Positions 8,828 to 16,225 of a DNA stretch of 64,000 bases are shown here, piece after piece. The first letter of the stretch is position 1, and each line of letters opens with the position of its first letter. The stretch lies in assembly GCA_964461035.1 (NCBI GenBank), contig CAYWRI010000001.1, forward strand, positions 62,001 through 126,000, written 5' to 3'. The notes beneath the pieces were generated by a model. The model made no database searches and was not told where the DNA came from. It worked only from the letters and a program-made list of their open reading frames with translations. Origin of the DNA: CAYZNE01 sp964461035 (GTDB lineage: Archaea > Nanobdellota > Nanobdellia > Woesearchaeales > CAYZNE01). The position numbers and the translations under genes were made by a program.

Positions 8828-9796
8828 ATGTATGTTATTGAAATTAATAAAACAAATATCGGAATGAGTATTGCAGAAGCACTTAGTATGTTGAAGCCTA
8901 AAAAATATAGTATAATTGATGATTATTTAATCATTGAAAAAAATAATATTAATACTAAAAAACTAAGTTTTGGTCTTGTAAAAAACATATATGAAATTAT
9001 TACTTCTGCAAAAAGCATTGAAGAACTTAAAATCAATATTAGTAAAATTAATTTTAAGAAAATAATAAATAATACTTATAAAGTTGATACTTTGAATTGT
9101 AAAGAAGAAAAAATTGATATCATAAATTCTATTGCACAGTTCATAAAAAAAGAATTAAATTCTAAAAATGTTAAAAGAGATGTTTCTCTTAATAATCCTG
9201 GTTCTTTTTTTGTGTGCATCAAAACAAAAAGTAAATATTTTTTTACTCAAAAAATCTGGACAAATATTGATAATATTAAGACAAGAGAATTAAAAGAGTT
9301 ACCTCAAAGATTGCCAACTGCTACAGATCCAAAAATAGCAAAAGCAATGGTTAATCTTACAGGGAAAAATAAAGTTAAAATTCTTGATCCTTTTTGTGGT
9401 AGTGGCGGAATACTTATAGAAGCAGCACTTTTAGGTCACAAAATAAAAGGTTTTGATATTGATAAAAGAGCACTTGGATCTGCTAAACTTAATATGTTGT
9501 ATCTTGGAATAAAAAATTTTTCTCTTGAATTAAAAGATTGTCTTACTATGAATCTTAAAGCAAATGCGATAGTAACCGATTTACCTTATGGAAAGAATTC
9601 AAAAATTAATCAAGACTTAAAAAAATTATACAAAGAATTCTTACATTATTCTTCTAAATTCACAAAAATTTTAATTATTGGTTTTCCATCAGAAATTGAT
9701 GAAAGTTTTATAACAAATGAATGGAAAATCGATAACTTCTTTGAAATTTATATACATAAAAGCATGTCTAAGAAGATTTTTGTTTTAAAGCAATAA
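8828..9796 (+). CDS. tRNA (guanine-10-N2) methyltransferase, Trm-G10/Trm11 family
   Basis: A 322-residue THUMP-linked class I methyltransferase that methylates G10 of tRNA on N2 in relatives. The N-terminus (MYVIEINKTNIGMSIAEALSML) matches the start of Trm11-type proteins. The SAM loop ILDPFCGSGGILIEAAL and the catalytic DLPYG motif are intact, unlike in the THUMP paralogue at 2842-4053. A longer reading from ATG 8810 exists, but promoter spacing and the family N-terminus favour 8828. Trm-G10 is a standard archaeal tRNA-modification enzyme. Confidence 0.88.
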   Translation: MYVIEINKTNIGMSIAEALSMLKPKKYSIIDDYLIIEKNNINTKKLSFGLVKNIYEIITSAKSIEELKINISKINFKKIINNTYKVDTLNCKEEKIDIINSIAQFIKKELNSKNVKRDVSLNNPGSFFVCIKTKSKYFFTQKIWTNIDNIKTRELKELPQRLPTATDPKIAKAMVNLTGKNKVKILDPFCGSGGILIEAALLGHKIKGFDIDKRALGSAKLNMLYLGIKNFSLELKDCLTMNLKANAIVTDLPYGKNSKINQDLKKLYKEFLHYSSKFTKILIIGFPSEIDESFITNEWKIDNFFEIYIHKSMSKKIFVLKQ

Positions 9797-9803
9797 AAAA
9801 TAA

Positions 9804-10085
9804 TTAATTTCCTTTTTTTACATAAGAATCACACAACTTTTTTATTCTATAAATTATTCCTGTGCAATTAGGACCTGAATTTCCCCCTGTTTTTTTATAT
9901 GTTTCAGAAACACCTAATAAATAAACATCAATTGAGTTTTTTAAATCTTGAGGTAAGCCCATAGTTAAATTACTAATCTCTTCACCAATACAATCAGGTC
10001 TAAATTGTTGATCTTTCTGTTCTATTTCTCCTAATTGAGCTATAAATGTACTATAATACTTAGGCATATTACTTTCTTTAGGCAT
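9804..10085 (-). CDS. Small hypothetical protein
   Basis: A 93-residue protein with no recognised domain. It has two cysteines (CIGEE and NCTGI), no signal peptide and no membrane segment. A GGTGATG site (plus-strand 10091-10097) sits at normal distance from the ATG, and a TATA-like ATTTAAATATA lies further upstream, so this gene probably has a short leader. It converges with the Trm-G10 gene, seven bases apart. Function unknown. Confidence 0.6.
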   Translation of the reverse strand: MPKESNMPKYYSTFIAQLGEIEQKDQQFRPDCIGEEISNLTMGLPQDLKNSIDVYLLGVSETYKKTGGNSGPNCTGIIYRIKKLCDSYVKKGN

Positions 10086-10215
10086 ATAATCATCACCGAA
10101 TCTCGTGAAGTCATAGTTATATTTAAATCTATCTTTTTTGTACTATTAGAATATTTCTTTCTAATCTTGCAATAACTCAACAATATTTTTAAACAAGTTA
10201 ATATTTATTAGCATA

Positions 10216-10365
10216 ATGAAATGCGATATATGCAATGTAAAAATAGAAAAAACTTTTTTAGGAAAGATAATAGGAACTTATCTATTTAAAGACAAGAAAA
10301 AATTTGTTGTTTGTCCTAACTGTCAAAAGGCAAACTCAAAGCAAGAACTTATTGATAAATTATAG
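10216..10365 (+). CDS. Small zinc-ribbon protein (49 aa)
   Basis: A 49-residue basic protein with CDIC at residues 3-6 and CPNC at 33-36, a four-cysteine treble-clef or ribbon arrangement suited to one zinc ion. A TATA-like TATTTTTAAAC (10184-10194) is centred 27 bases before the ATG, consistent with leaderless expression. The size, paired CxxC motifs and promoter make it a credible gene. An RNA- or ribosome-related role is possible but not shown. Confidence 0.7.
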   Translation: MKCDICNVKIEKTFLGKIIGTYLFKDKKKFVVCPNCQKANSKQELIDKL

Positions 10366-10409
10366 TTAAAGTTATTATTAGACTATGATTATGTAACTAT
10401 TATTTTCTT

Positions 10410-10481
10410 GCCTTCGTAGCATAGTGGTAGTGCTTCTGCCTCGTAAGCAGAGGGTCAAGGGTTCGATTCCCTTCGAGGGCT
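10410..10481 (+). tRNA. tRNA-Thr (CGU anticodon)
   Basis: A complete cloverleaf without intron. The acceptor GCCTTCG pairs with CGAGGGC, the anticodon stem TCTGC/GCAGA encloses CTCGTAA (anticodon CGT in DNA), and T-stem AAGGG/CCCTT encloses TTCGATT. The discriminator base is T (10481), as is usual for archaeal tRNA-Thr. CCA is not encoded; a short T-run follows directly and can serve as terminator. Confidence 0.93.
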
Positions 10482-10570
10482 TTTATTTGTAACTTATTTA
10501 ATAGGTTGACAAATAGATTCATAAACTTAATAAAAAGGTTACGAATGTATATTAAATAACAAATAAACAC

Positions 10571-10702
10571 AAAAATCCATTTGATTTGCTATTTCATCGG
10601 AGCAGAGCTTGGGGGTATTACGTAAATCTCCAAGATGGATTTTTGGTCATTACAACTTGAATACCGCAGTAAAACCGCGGGATATTAAACCTAAGTTGTA
10701 AT
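10571..10702 (+). ncRNA. Structured non-coding RNA or 5' leader candidate
   Basis: Two consecutive long-range stems stand out in this AT-rich genome. AAAAATCCAT (10571-10580) pairs perfectly with ATGGATTTTT (10635-10644) and encloses a TGCT/AGCA hairpin and a seven-pair CTTGGGG/CTCCAAG hairpin, giving a three-way junction. ATTACAACTT (10649-10658) then pairs perfectly with AAGTTGTAAT (10693-10702) and encloses CCGC/GCGG. It lies between tRNA-Thr and a nucleotidyltransferase gene, 29 bases before its ATG. It may be an independent RNA or a riboswitch-like leader. It matches no riboswitch consensus that I can recall. Confidence 0.5.
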
Positions 10703-10731
10703 AAAAAATTAATTTATCAGGTTGTGATATT

Positions 10732-11439
10732 ATGAAAGCATTAATTATGGCTGCAGGAAAAGGAACAAGAATGCGTCCTCTAACTGAAACTATTCCCAAA
10801 GTTCTTATTCCTATAAATAATAAACCTTTTCTTTATTATGTTATTGAAAATTTAAGAAAAGCAGGAATAACTGAATTAGGAATAATTGCGGGATATATGA
10901 AAAATAAAATTATTAAATTTTTAGAAGAAAATAATATTAACGCAACTATTATTGAACAAACAGAGCAAAAAGGAACAGGTCATGCAATTGCACAAGCAAA
11001 AACTTTTTGTGGAGATTCAAATTTTATTACATTAGGTGGAGATAATCTTTGGTCAGCAAATGATTTTAAATTATTTTGCAAAGACGATGAATTTAATTAT
11101 ATTGGTTATATAGAATCTTCAACTCCAGAAAAATATGGTGTTTTAATTTTTGATAAAGAAAACAATTTAATTGAGATAAAAGAAAAACCCAAAGAATTTA
11201 TAGGAAATAATATTAATACAGGTCTTTACAAATTTACTCCAAAAATATTTTCTGAGTTAGATACAATTAAACAATCAGATAGGGGAGAATATGAACTTTC
11301 TGATGCAATAGATTCTTTAGCAAAAAAAGGAAAATTTAAAGTAATTAAAACTCAAGATTATTGGTTGGATTTAGGTTGTTTAGAAGATATTCCTAAAGTT
11401 AGTCTTTTTCTAAAAGGATTGTTAAATAAATCCAAATAA
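10732..11439 (+). CDS. Sugar-phosphate nucleotidyltransferase (RmlA/GlmU-like)
   Basis: A 235-residue NTP-transferase domain protein that would couple a sugar 1-phosphate to a nucleoside triphosphate. The nucleotide loop AAGKGTRMRPLT near residue 7 and the metal-binding GGDN near residue 101 are clear, and EKP/NTG-type motifs follow. It lacks the left-handed beta-helix of GlmU-like bifunctional enzymes, so it is a stand-alone catalytic domain. The sugar specificity cannot be read. The final 18 bases overlap the convergent gene. A structured segment (10571-10702) lies directly upstream. Confidence 0.85.
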   Translation: MKALIMAAGKGTRMRPLTETIPKVLIPINNKPFLYYVIENLRKAGITELGIIAGYMKNKIIKFLEENNINATIIEQTEQKGTGHAIAQAKTFCGDSNFITLGGDNLWSANDFKLFCKDDEFNYIGYIESSTPEKYGVLIFDKENNLIEIKEKPKEFIGNNINTGLYKFTPKIFSELDTIKQSDRGEYELSDAIDSLAKKGKFKVIKTQDYWLDLGCLEDIPKVSLFLKGLLNKSK

Positions 11440-12276
11440 ATTTAGTAGTTTTGTCCAAGAATTATTTTTTCTACAAATATTTTTAAGACAGAATTGGGTT
11501 GCACATTCAAAATCGTGATCACAAGTTTCTTTTGCATTTTTTAAATTTCTAAATTCGTTCATTTTCGCACAATATTGATTTGTTTTTTCATTTATTGTTC
11601 CAATATAATAACAAGTTTCATTAGCTAAACAACCATAACAAACTACGTCATTTGTAATATTAACAGAATCGTTATCTGATAAATTATTTCCAGTATTATT
11701 TAATTCTGTTTGGTTTGTTGATAAGTTTATTAGTATTTGCGTATTGTTTATAGTTTCATTCGATATATTCATTTGAGGATTTAGTGAATTATTTTCAAGG
11801 GTGTTATTATTTGTTTCATTTTCTAAGTTTGTATTATTAATAGTGTTATTATTAACTCCGGTTATTGTAAAAAAGATATCATTGTTTGACCCCCAAGTGG
11901 TGCTATTTCCATTGAATTTGTGACATTCGAGATTCCATGCATAAATTCCAGAAATATCAAAGTTTGCAGGTATTACTTTTTCTCCTTGAAACACTATGAT
12001 GTCACTAGAAGGATAGTTTGTCCAGGTTCCTGAATAATTAGTTTTAAGATTACATTGACAAGTTTCTTCAACATAAAAAACAAAAGAATCAAGTTTGTCA
12101 ATAACCGCATTTCTTATGGGAAAAATTAAATCAATGTTTATTGCTTTAGAATAATTTTCAACAGGAGTATGACTTACATATCCTGTAATAGATTGAGTTT
12201 GACCTAAAATTATGAGAATTACTAAAGATCCGAGTAAAATTACAAATTCAAACAAAACAAGTATGTTTTTAGTCAT
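11422..12276 (-). CDS. Membrane-anchored or secreted Asn/Thr-rich protein with Cys-rich tail
   Basis: A 284-residue protein with an N-terminal hydrophobic segment (residues 4-26), an Ig-like or beta-rich middle, a low-complexity Asn/Thr/Glu region with many N-x-T/S sequons (about 140-215) and a cysteine-rich end (CYGCLANETCYY, ECATQFC). It is probably exported and possibly glycosylated and disulfide-bonded. An AAGGTG site precedes the ATG and a TATA-like TTTATAAATA lies upstream. The function is unknown. The stop overlaps the convergent nucleotidyltransferase gene. Confidence 0.65.
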   Translation of the reverse strand: MTKNILVLFEFVILLGSLVILIILGQTQSITGYVSHTPVENYSKAINIDLIFPIRNAVIDKLDSFVFYVEETCQCNLKTNYSGTWTNYPSSDIIVFQGEKVIPANFDISGIYAWNLECHKFNGNSTTWGSNNDIFFTITGVNNNTINNTNLENETNNNTLENNSLNPQMNISNETINNTQILINLSTNQTELNNTGNNLSDNDSVNITNDVVCYGCLANETCYYIGTINEKTNQYCAKMNEFRNLKNAKETCDHDFECATQFCLKNICRKNNSWTKLLNLFGFI

Positions 12277-12479
12277 GCATACACCTTAGATTTTTTTATT
12301 TATAAATTCTTTTAATCTACTAGCAAATATAAAACATTTCTTTTCGTGTTTATTTATTTTCTTTTGTAATTTATATCCTTTGTTATCTTAATATGTTAGT
12401 TCTTTGAGTAAACTTTTTAAATGCATAAATCTATTTTTGACTGAATTAATATATTTAATATAATAAGAGGTGAATTTGA

Positions 12480-12641
12480 ATGGCAAAAAGAATGCATGAG
12501 AGTGTTGGACCACTAACAATATTTATATTGTCGATTGTTATAGCAATTTTGGGAATTGTTAAACCAGATACGGGCATGATTTTTATGTTACTTGCAATAT
12601 TTGTAATCTGTTCAGCAATTTTTGTTAAAATGCATAGTTAA
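12480..12641 (+). CDS. Small two-helix membrane protein (53 aa)
   Basis: A 53-residue protein with two hydrophobic helices (about residues 11-27 and 32-50) separated by KPDTG, with charged residues at both ends. GAGGTGA lies just before the ATG at normal spacing. Such short helical hairpins are common in DPANN genomes. No function can be assigned. Confidence 0.6.
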   Translation: MAKRMHESVGPLTIFILSIVIAILGIVKPDTGMIFMLLAIFVICSAIFVKMHS

Positions 12642-12730
12642 TTTATGTATTTTATTTTATTTTTTTTATTTTTGAAAAAAAATTGTAAAATGATTTTTTT
12701 AAGTGTTTACAATATAGTTGGTGGTATCTG

Positions 12731-13285
12731 ATGAGGAAAAAGAAAGCACAATCTGCCGTGGAATTTCTGTCTACATATGGGTGGGTTTTATTAATCTTGC
12801 TTGCAGCATTAGGAATTTTAATGAAATATGGATTTTTAGAACCTGGAAAGTATTTACCTGAAAAAGTAGAATTTGGTAATCAACTTGTAGCAGAAGAATA
12901 TTTTATGGACGTTGACGCTAATGTTGATGGGATTGAAATAGATCACGTCGTTGCTATCAAATTTAGAAATGGTTTTCCAAGAGATATTAATATTGCTGCG
13001 ATGATGTATGATATTGGTGATGGAGAACATGATTGTCAGATTATGTCTGCAGATTTAGAATCAGGTGATAATGCAATTTTTGCTTGTAAAGTTACAGGAT
13101 TAAGTAAAAGAACCAAAAATAAAATAACTTTTAAAGTTAAGTTTAGCAGAACTAATCCTTCAGCACCACCACATGTCATAACAGGAATAGTCTATGCAGA
13201 ACCAGCATCTGGAGAATATTGTACGCTAGAATATGAAACTGGACATCGTATTCATGAAATTGATCACAATAATGAGGTTTGTTAA
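12731..13285 (+). CDS. Class III signal peptide (pilin-like) protein, copy 1
   Basis: A 184-residue secreted protein with an archaeal class III signal peptide: basic MRKKKA, then QSAVEFLSTYGW and a hydrophobic helix. The prepilin peptidase would cut before Gln7. The remaining 150 residues are beta-rich with paired cysteines (CQI, CKV, YC). Class III proteins build archaeal pili or related surface filaments. It is a duplicate of the gene at 13453, and the first 55 residues are nearly identical. Confidence 0.82.
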   Translation: MRKKKAQSAVEFLSTYGWVLLILLAALGILMKYGFLEPGKYLPEKVEFGNQLVAEEYFMDVDANVDGIEIDHVVAIKFRNGFPRDINIAAMMYDIGDGEHDCQIMSADLESGDNAIFACKVTGLSKRTKNKITFKVKFSRTNPSAPPHVITGIVYAEPASGEYCTLEYETGHRIHEIDHNNEVC

Positions 13286-13330
13286 ATCAATAAAATTAAT
13301 CCAATAAAATAATAACGAATAACTGATAAA

Positions 13331-13454
13331 ATGGCAGATGTAATGAATTACAAAGGAACCGCGGAAGAAGTTACTTTTGCAGGAAGAAAGTTTTTGAAAG
13401 TAAATTGTAAAATGATTTTTTTAAGTGCTTACAATATAGAAGGTAATATCTGAT
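13331..13454 (+). pseudogene. Truncated 5' copy of the 14053 gene
   Basis: The first 23 codons (MADVMNYKGTAEEVT...KFLK) match the start of the large protein at 14053. The frame then runs into duplicated upstream sequence and stops at TGA overlapping the next ATG. It is the leftover produced by the 722-bp tandem duplication. A 40-residue product could be made but has no expected function. Confidence 0.8.
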
Positions 13455-14040
13455 GAGAGGGAAGAAAGCACAATCTGCTATGGAATTTCTGTCGACGTAT
13501 GGTTGGGTTTTATTAATCTTGCTTGCAACATTAGGAATTTTAATGAAATATGGATTTTTAGAACCTGGAAAGTATTTACCTGAAAAAGTAGAATTTGGCG
13601 ATCAACTTGTAGCAGAAGAGTATTTTATGGATATGGATGCAAATGGTGATGGATCAAATAGTGATAAAGTCGTTGCAATAAAACTTAGAAATAATTTTCC
13701 AAGAGATATAAAAATATTAAATCTAACAGATAGTGGTCTAACTGTAAGCAAAGATTCGGGAGTACAAAGCCTCTGTTGGAATGATGAAGTAATTATTGCA
13801 TCAGGAAAAAGTGAAATAATTGCTTGTTTTATGCCTTCAATTGATTTAACTGAAAGAACTAAAAATAAACTAAATTTTCAAGTTAAATTTATGAGAGTTG
13901 ATGGAACTAAAGAACACATTATATTTGGAACGATTTATGCTGAACCTGTATCAGGAGAATATTGCACTCTTGAAGATGAAGATGGAAATAATATTTATGA
14001 ATTAGACCATAATTCTTTGACAGGCCAATGCGTGCCCTAA
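13453..14040 (+). CDS. Class III signal peptide (pilin-like) protein, copy 2
   Basis: A 195-residue paralogue of the 12731 gene with the same class III signal (KKAQSAMEFLSTYGW) and the conserved KYLPEKVEFG..LVAEEYFMD region. The two copies diverge in the middle and at the end (CTLEDEDGNN against CTLEYETGHR), which points to diversification after duplication rather than a recent identical copy. It is followed after 12 bases by the 14053 gene, which suggests co-transcription. Confidence 0.82.
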   Translation: MRGKKAQSAMEFLSTYGWVLLILLATLGILMKYGFLEPGKYLPEKVEFGDQLVAEEYFMDMDANGDGSNSDKVVAIKLRNNFPRDIKILNLTDSGLTVSKDSGVQSLCWNDEVIIASGKSEIIACFMPSIDLTERTKNKLNFQVKFMRVDGTKEHIIFGTIYAEPVSGEYCTLEDEDGNNIYELDHNSLTGQCVP

Positions 14041-14052
14041 TAAAACTAAAAA

Positions 14053-15543
14053 ATGACAGATTTAATGCATTACAAAGGAACCGCAGAAGAAGTTACTCCT
14101 GCATGGAGAAAGTTTTTGAAAGAAGCAAAGATGAAGCCAGAGATGGCTGAAATAGAAGATGAATTCTATGCAGAAACTGGTTTTCCTGTTCCTGAAAAAA
14201 GTTATCGTCTAATTGTTGAAGGAGTTCAAGGTTCAATTGAAGATACGTATTATTGGTTTTTAACAGAGATAAGGCAGAGCACTAAGTTTCCATATATTGA
14301 TAAGATTATTGATAGTTTTGCTGCAAGTGAAACTAGTTCTTTTTGGGGAAATTCTACTCAAAGACTTAATATGCAACAAGAAAAAGCAGGAAATTATCTC
14401 AGAGTTATTTCAGAATTAATAAAACAATTATTTCAGATAGTTCGAGAATTAAGAATGATTGATGAAAAACTCAATATTAGACAAGCCTGGAGTGATCCAA
14501 AGACTGGTGAAAAATTAAAAAGTGCTGATGTTACATTAAAATCCGAATTTGTTGAACTTGTAGAAGGCGGTGCTAAAGATGTTAATTCTGTTTATGGTTT
14601 AGCAAGAGAAGTAGGTTATAGTATACTTCCTGATTTATTCTTTAATACTCATATTTACAAACCAAAAGACATTGATAGAGTTGTTGATAATATGCATTAT
14701 AATTTAAGAGTTAAAAATGTTTTAAAGAAAAAAATTTATAATTTCATAAATTGGAAAAGAAGCACGGATAAAGAATTTAATGCTAGGAGAGATTTTGAAC
14801 TAAAATACTTATATCAACATTGGCAAACTATTCGTGCGTATATGCAATGGCTTTCACCATACTTAAGAAATATAAAACGTTTAACAATGAATTCAAAATT
14901 TATTAAAAATCCTGACATCATTTTAGCTTTTGAAACTGCAATGTCTGAAATAGAAATTCTGGCTTGGCGACCCATGCCCTTAAATGGAAAGAATACAGGT
15001 GTTAATCTTTGCGCTTTAGTTAATTTTACTTATAGTACACGACCTGCCATGAATTTTCATACACCAGATTATGGTCAAAAAGGTCCTGTTCATAGTGGAA
15101 AATGTGTTGTAACATTTAAAGGTTATGTTTGGAGCGATCAACAGATTAAGCTATATAAAAAATATAAAGAAGATGAAGATCTAGAACTTTTGGGGTTAGC
15201 TGATGAAAAAATGCAATCTGCAATTGATATGCTTGGAGATACTTTTAAAAAATATTTGGCAGAATGTGGTGAAGATATTGCTTCAAAATCAGAAGACAAA
15301 CCAAAGCCAAAAAAACCGAAACAAGATTCTGTGTTGGATCCTTTTTTGGGTGTGTTCAGAGCTTTTGGTGAGATTGGTGGTTCTTTTTTCCCTTCGAATA
15401 AAACAGAAAAATTCAAACCTATCGAAGTTGATCCTAAAAAATTAAATCCTCAAGCACATGCAGTTGCTAAAGGTCTTCTTAAATTCACAATGTATACTAT
15501 GTATAAGAATTATAAGAAAGCTCATAAAATGCTTTCATGGTAA
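14053..15543 (+). CDS. Conserved-looking hypothetical protein (496 aa)
   Basis: A long soluble-looking protein without signal peptide. It is mostly helical, rich in Trp/Tyr/Lys, with a basic low-complexity linker (KPKPKKPKQ) near residue 415. I do not recognise a family. It sits between the pilin-like gene and a charged coiled-coil gene whose ATG begins two bases after its stop, so the three are probably one operon. The association with pilins could mean a surface-assembly role, but nothing in the sequence shows that. Confidence 0.65.
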   Translation: MTDLMHYKGTAEEVTPAWRKFLKEAKMKPEMAEIEDEFYAETGFPVPEKSYRLIVEGVQGSIEDTYYWFLTEIRQSTKFPYIDKIIDSFAASETSSFWGNSTQRLNMQQEKAGNYLRVISELIKQLFQIVRELRMIDEKLNIRQAWSDPKTGEKLKSADVTLKSEFVELVEGGAKDVNSVYGLAREVGYSILPDLFFNTHIYKPKDIDRVVDNMHYNLRVKNVLKKKIYNFINWKRSTDKEFNARRDFELKYLYQHWQTIRAYMQWLSPYLRNIKRLTMNSKFIKNPDIILAFETAMSEIEILAWRPMPLNGKNTGVNLCALVNFTYSTRPAMNFHTPDYGQKGPVHSGKCVVTFKGYVWSDQQIKLYKKYKEDEDLELLGLADEKMQSAIDMLGDTFKKYLAECGEDIASKSEDKPKPKKPKQDSVLDPFLGVFRAFGEIGGSFFPSNKTEKFKPIEVDPKKLNPQAHAVAKGLLKFTMYTMYKNYKKAHKMLSW

Positions 15544-15544
15544 A

Positions 15545-16012
15545 ATGATTGATAAGATGCCTCCTGAAGAGAGAATAAAATTTTTGAAAAGAATAAAAGA
15601 ATTGGAAGAAGAAAAACTTAAAAAATTTGAAGAGCTTAAAAAAAAAGAGCTTGAAGAATTAAAAAAGAAAACTCAAGATATTGAATACAGTATTTCAGAT
15701 GATATAAATGAATCAATAGATGAACTGGCAAATAATGAAGCTAAACAATTAAATCCTGAAGATGAAGAATTTTTAGAAATTCTATTAAAAGAAACTTCAA
15801 AAGAAACTTCATTTGGTTATGATTCAAGCAAATTGCCTCTGAATGGAAATAGTTCAGATGCTTACAAATCACAGGAAGAAGAATTAAGAAAATATGATTC
15901 AGAATCATCAGAAAAAATGTATGAAAGCGAAAATTCAAAAGAAGAAAAAGAACCAAAAAGTTTTATTGATAAATTAAATGAACAGGATGAAAAAGATTTT
16001 GTTTACAAGTAA
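15545..16012 (+). CDS. Highly charged coiled-coil protein
   Basis: A 155-residue Glu/Lys-rich protein. Residues 5-50 form an almost perfect charged coiled coil, and the rest is acidic and probably disordered. The start at ATG 15545 follows the upstream stop by one base (translational coupling); a longer frame into the upstream gene is unlikely to be used. Function unknown. Confidence 0.62.
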   Translation: MIDKMPPEERIKFLKRIKELEEEKLKKFEELKKKELEELKKKTQDIEYSISDDINESIDELANNEAKQLNPEDEEFLEILLKETSKETSFGYDSSKLPLNGNSSDAYKSQEEELRKYDSESSEKMYESENSKEEKEPKSFIDKLNEQDEKDFVYK

Positions 16013-16036
16013 ACTGGTTTGTCCAGAATTATAAAA

Positions 16037-16148
16037 AATATTGCCTTGGAGTAAACTAAGCGAAATACATTTTGTGTGAAAACATAAAATTATCGTATTT
16101 CACGATTAAAATTTGGTCACGCATTGGCCAACAACTCTTTGTAGTATA
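16037..16148 (+). ncRNA. Dispersed structured element, copy A
   Basis: About 110 bases shared with copy B (54650-54770, opposite strand). Stem 1 is GCGAAATAC (16060-16068) with GTATTTCAC (16095-16103). Stem 2 is ATTTTGTGT (16069-16077) with ACATAAAAT (16082-16090), closed by a GAAA tetraloop. A four-base bulge lies on the 3' side. An invariant stretch CACGATTAAAATTTGGTCAC (16101-16120) follows, overlapping hairpin TTGGTCA/TGGCCAA. Base pairs differ between copies but pairing is kept. Confidence 0.6.
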
Positions 16149-16225
16149 AAAAAAGATTCCATTTTGGACATACCCAAATAAATAATTAATTTATAAAAAA
16201 AAGAATTAATTATTAGGTGAGACAA

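Larger units (their letters stand above)
12680..14123 (+). repeat. 722-bp tandem duplication
   Basis: Two units of 722 bases (about 12680-13401 and 13402-14123). Three landmarks keep exactly this offset: the AAATTGTAAAATGATTTTTTT upstream segment, the pilin-like ATGs (12731/13453) and the start of the following gene (13331 remnant/14053). The junction falls at TTTTTGAAA, which also occurs just left of the first unit, so the duplication probably arose at that microhomology. Confidence 0.85.

Noticed and set aside
10571..10702. H/ACA guide RNA identity
   Set aside because: No ACA box at the right distance after either hairpin and no clear pseudouridylation pocket; kept only as an unnamed structured RNA.
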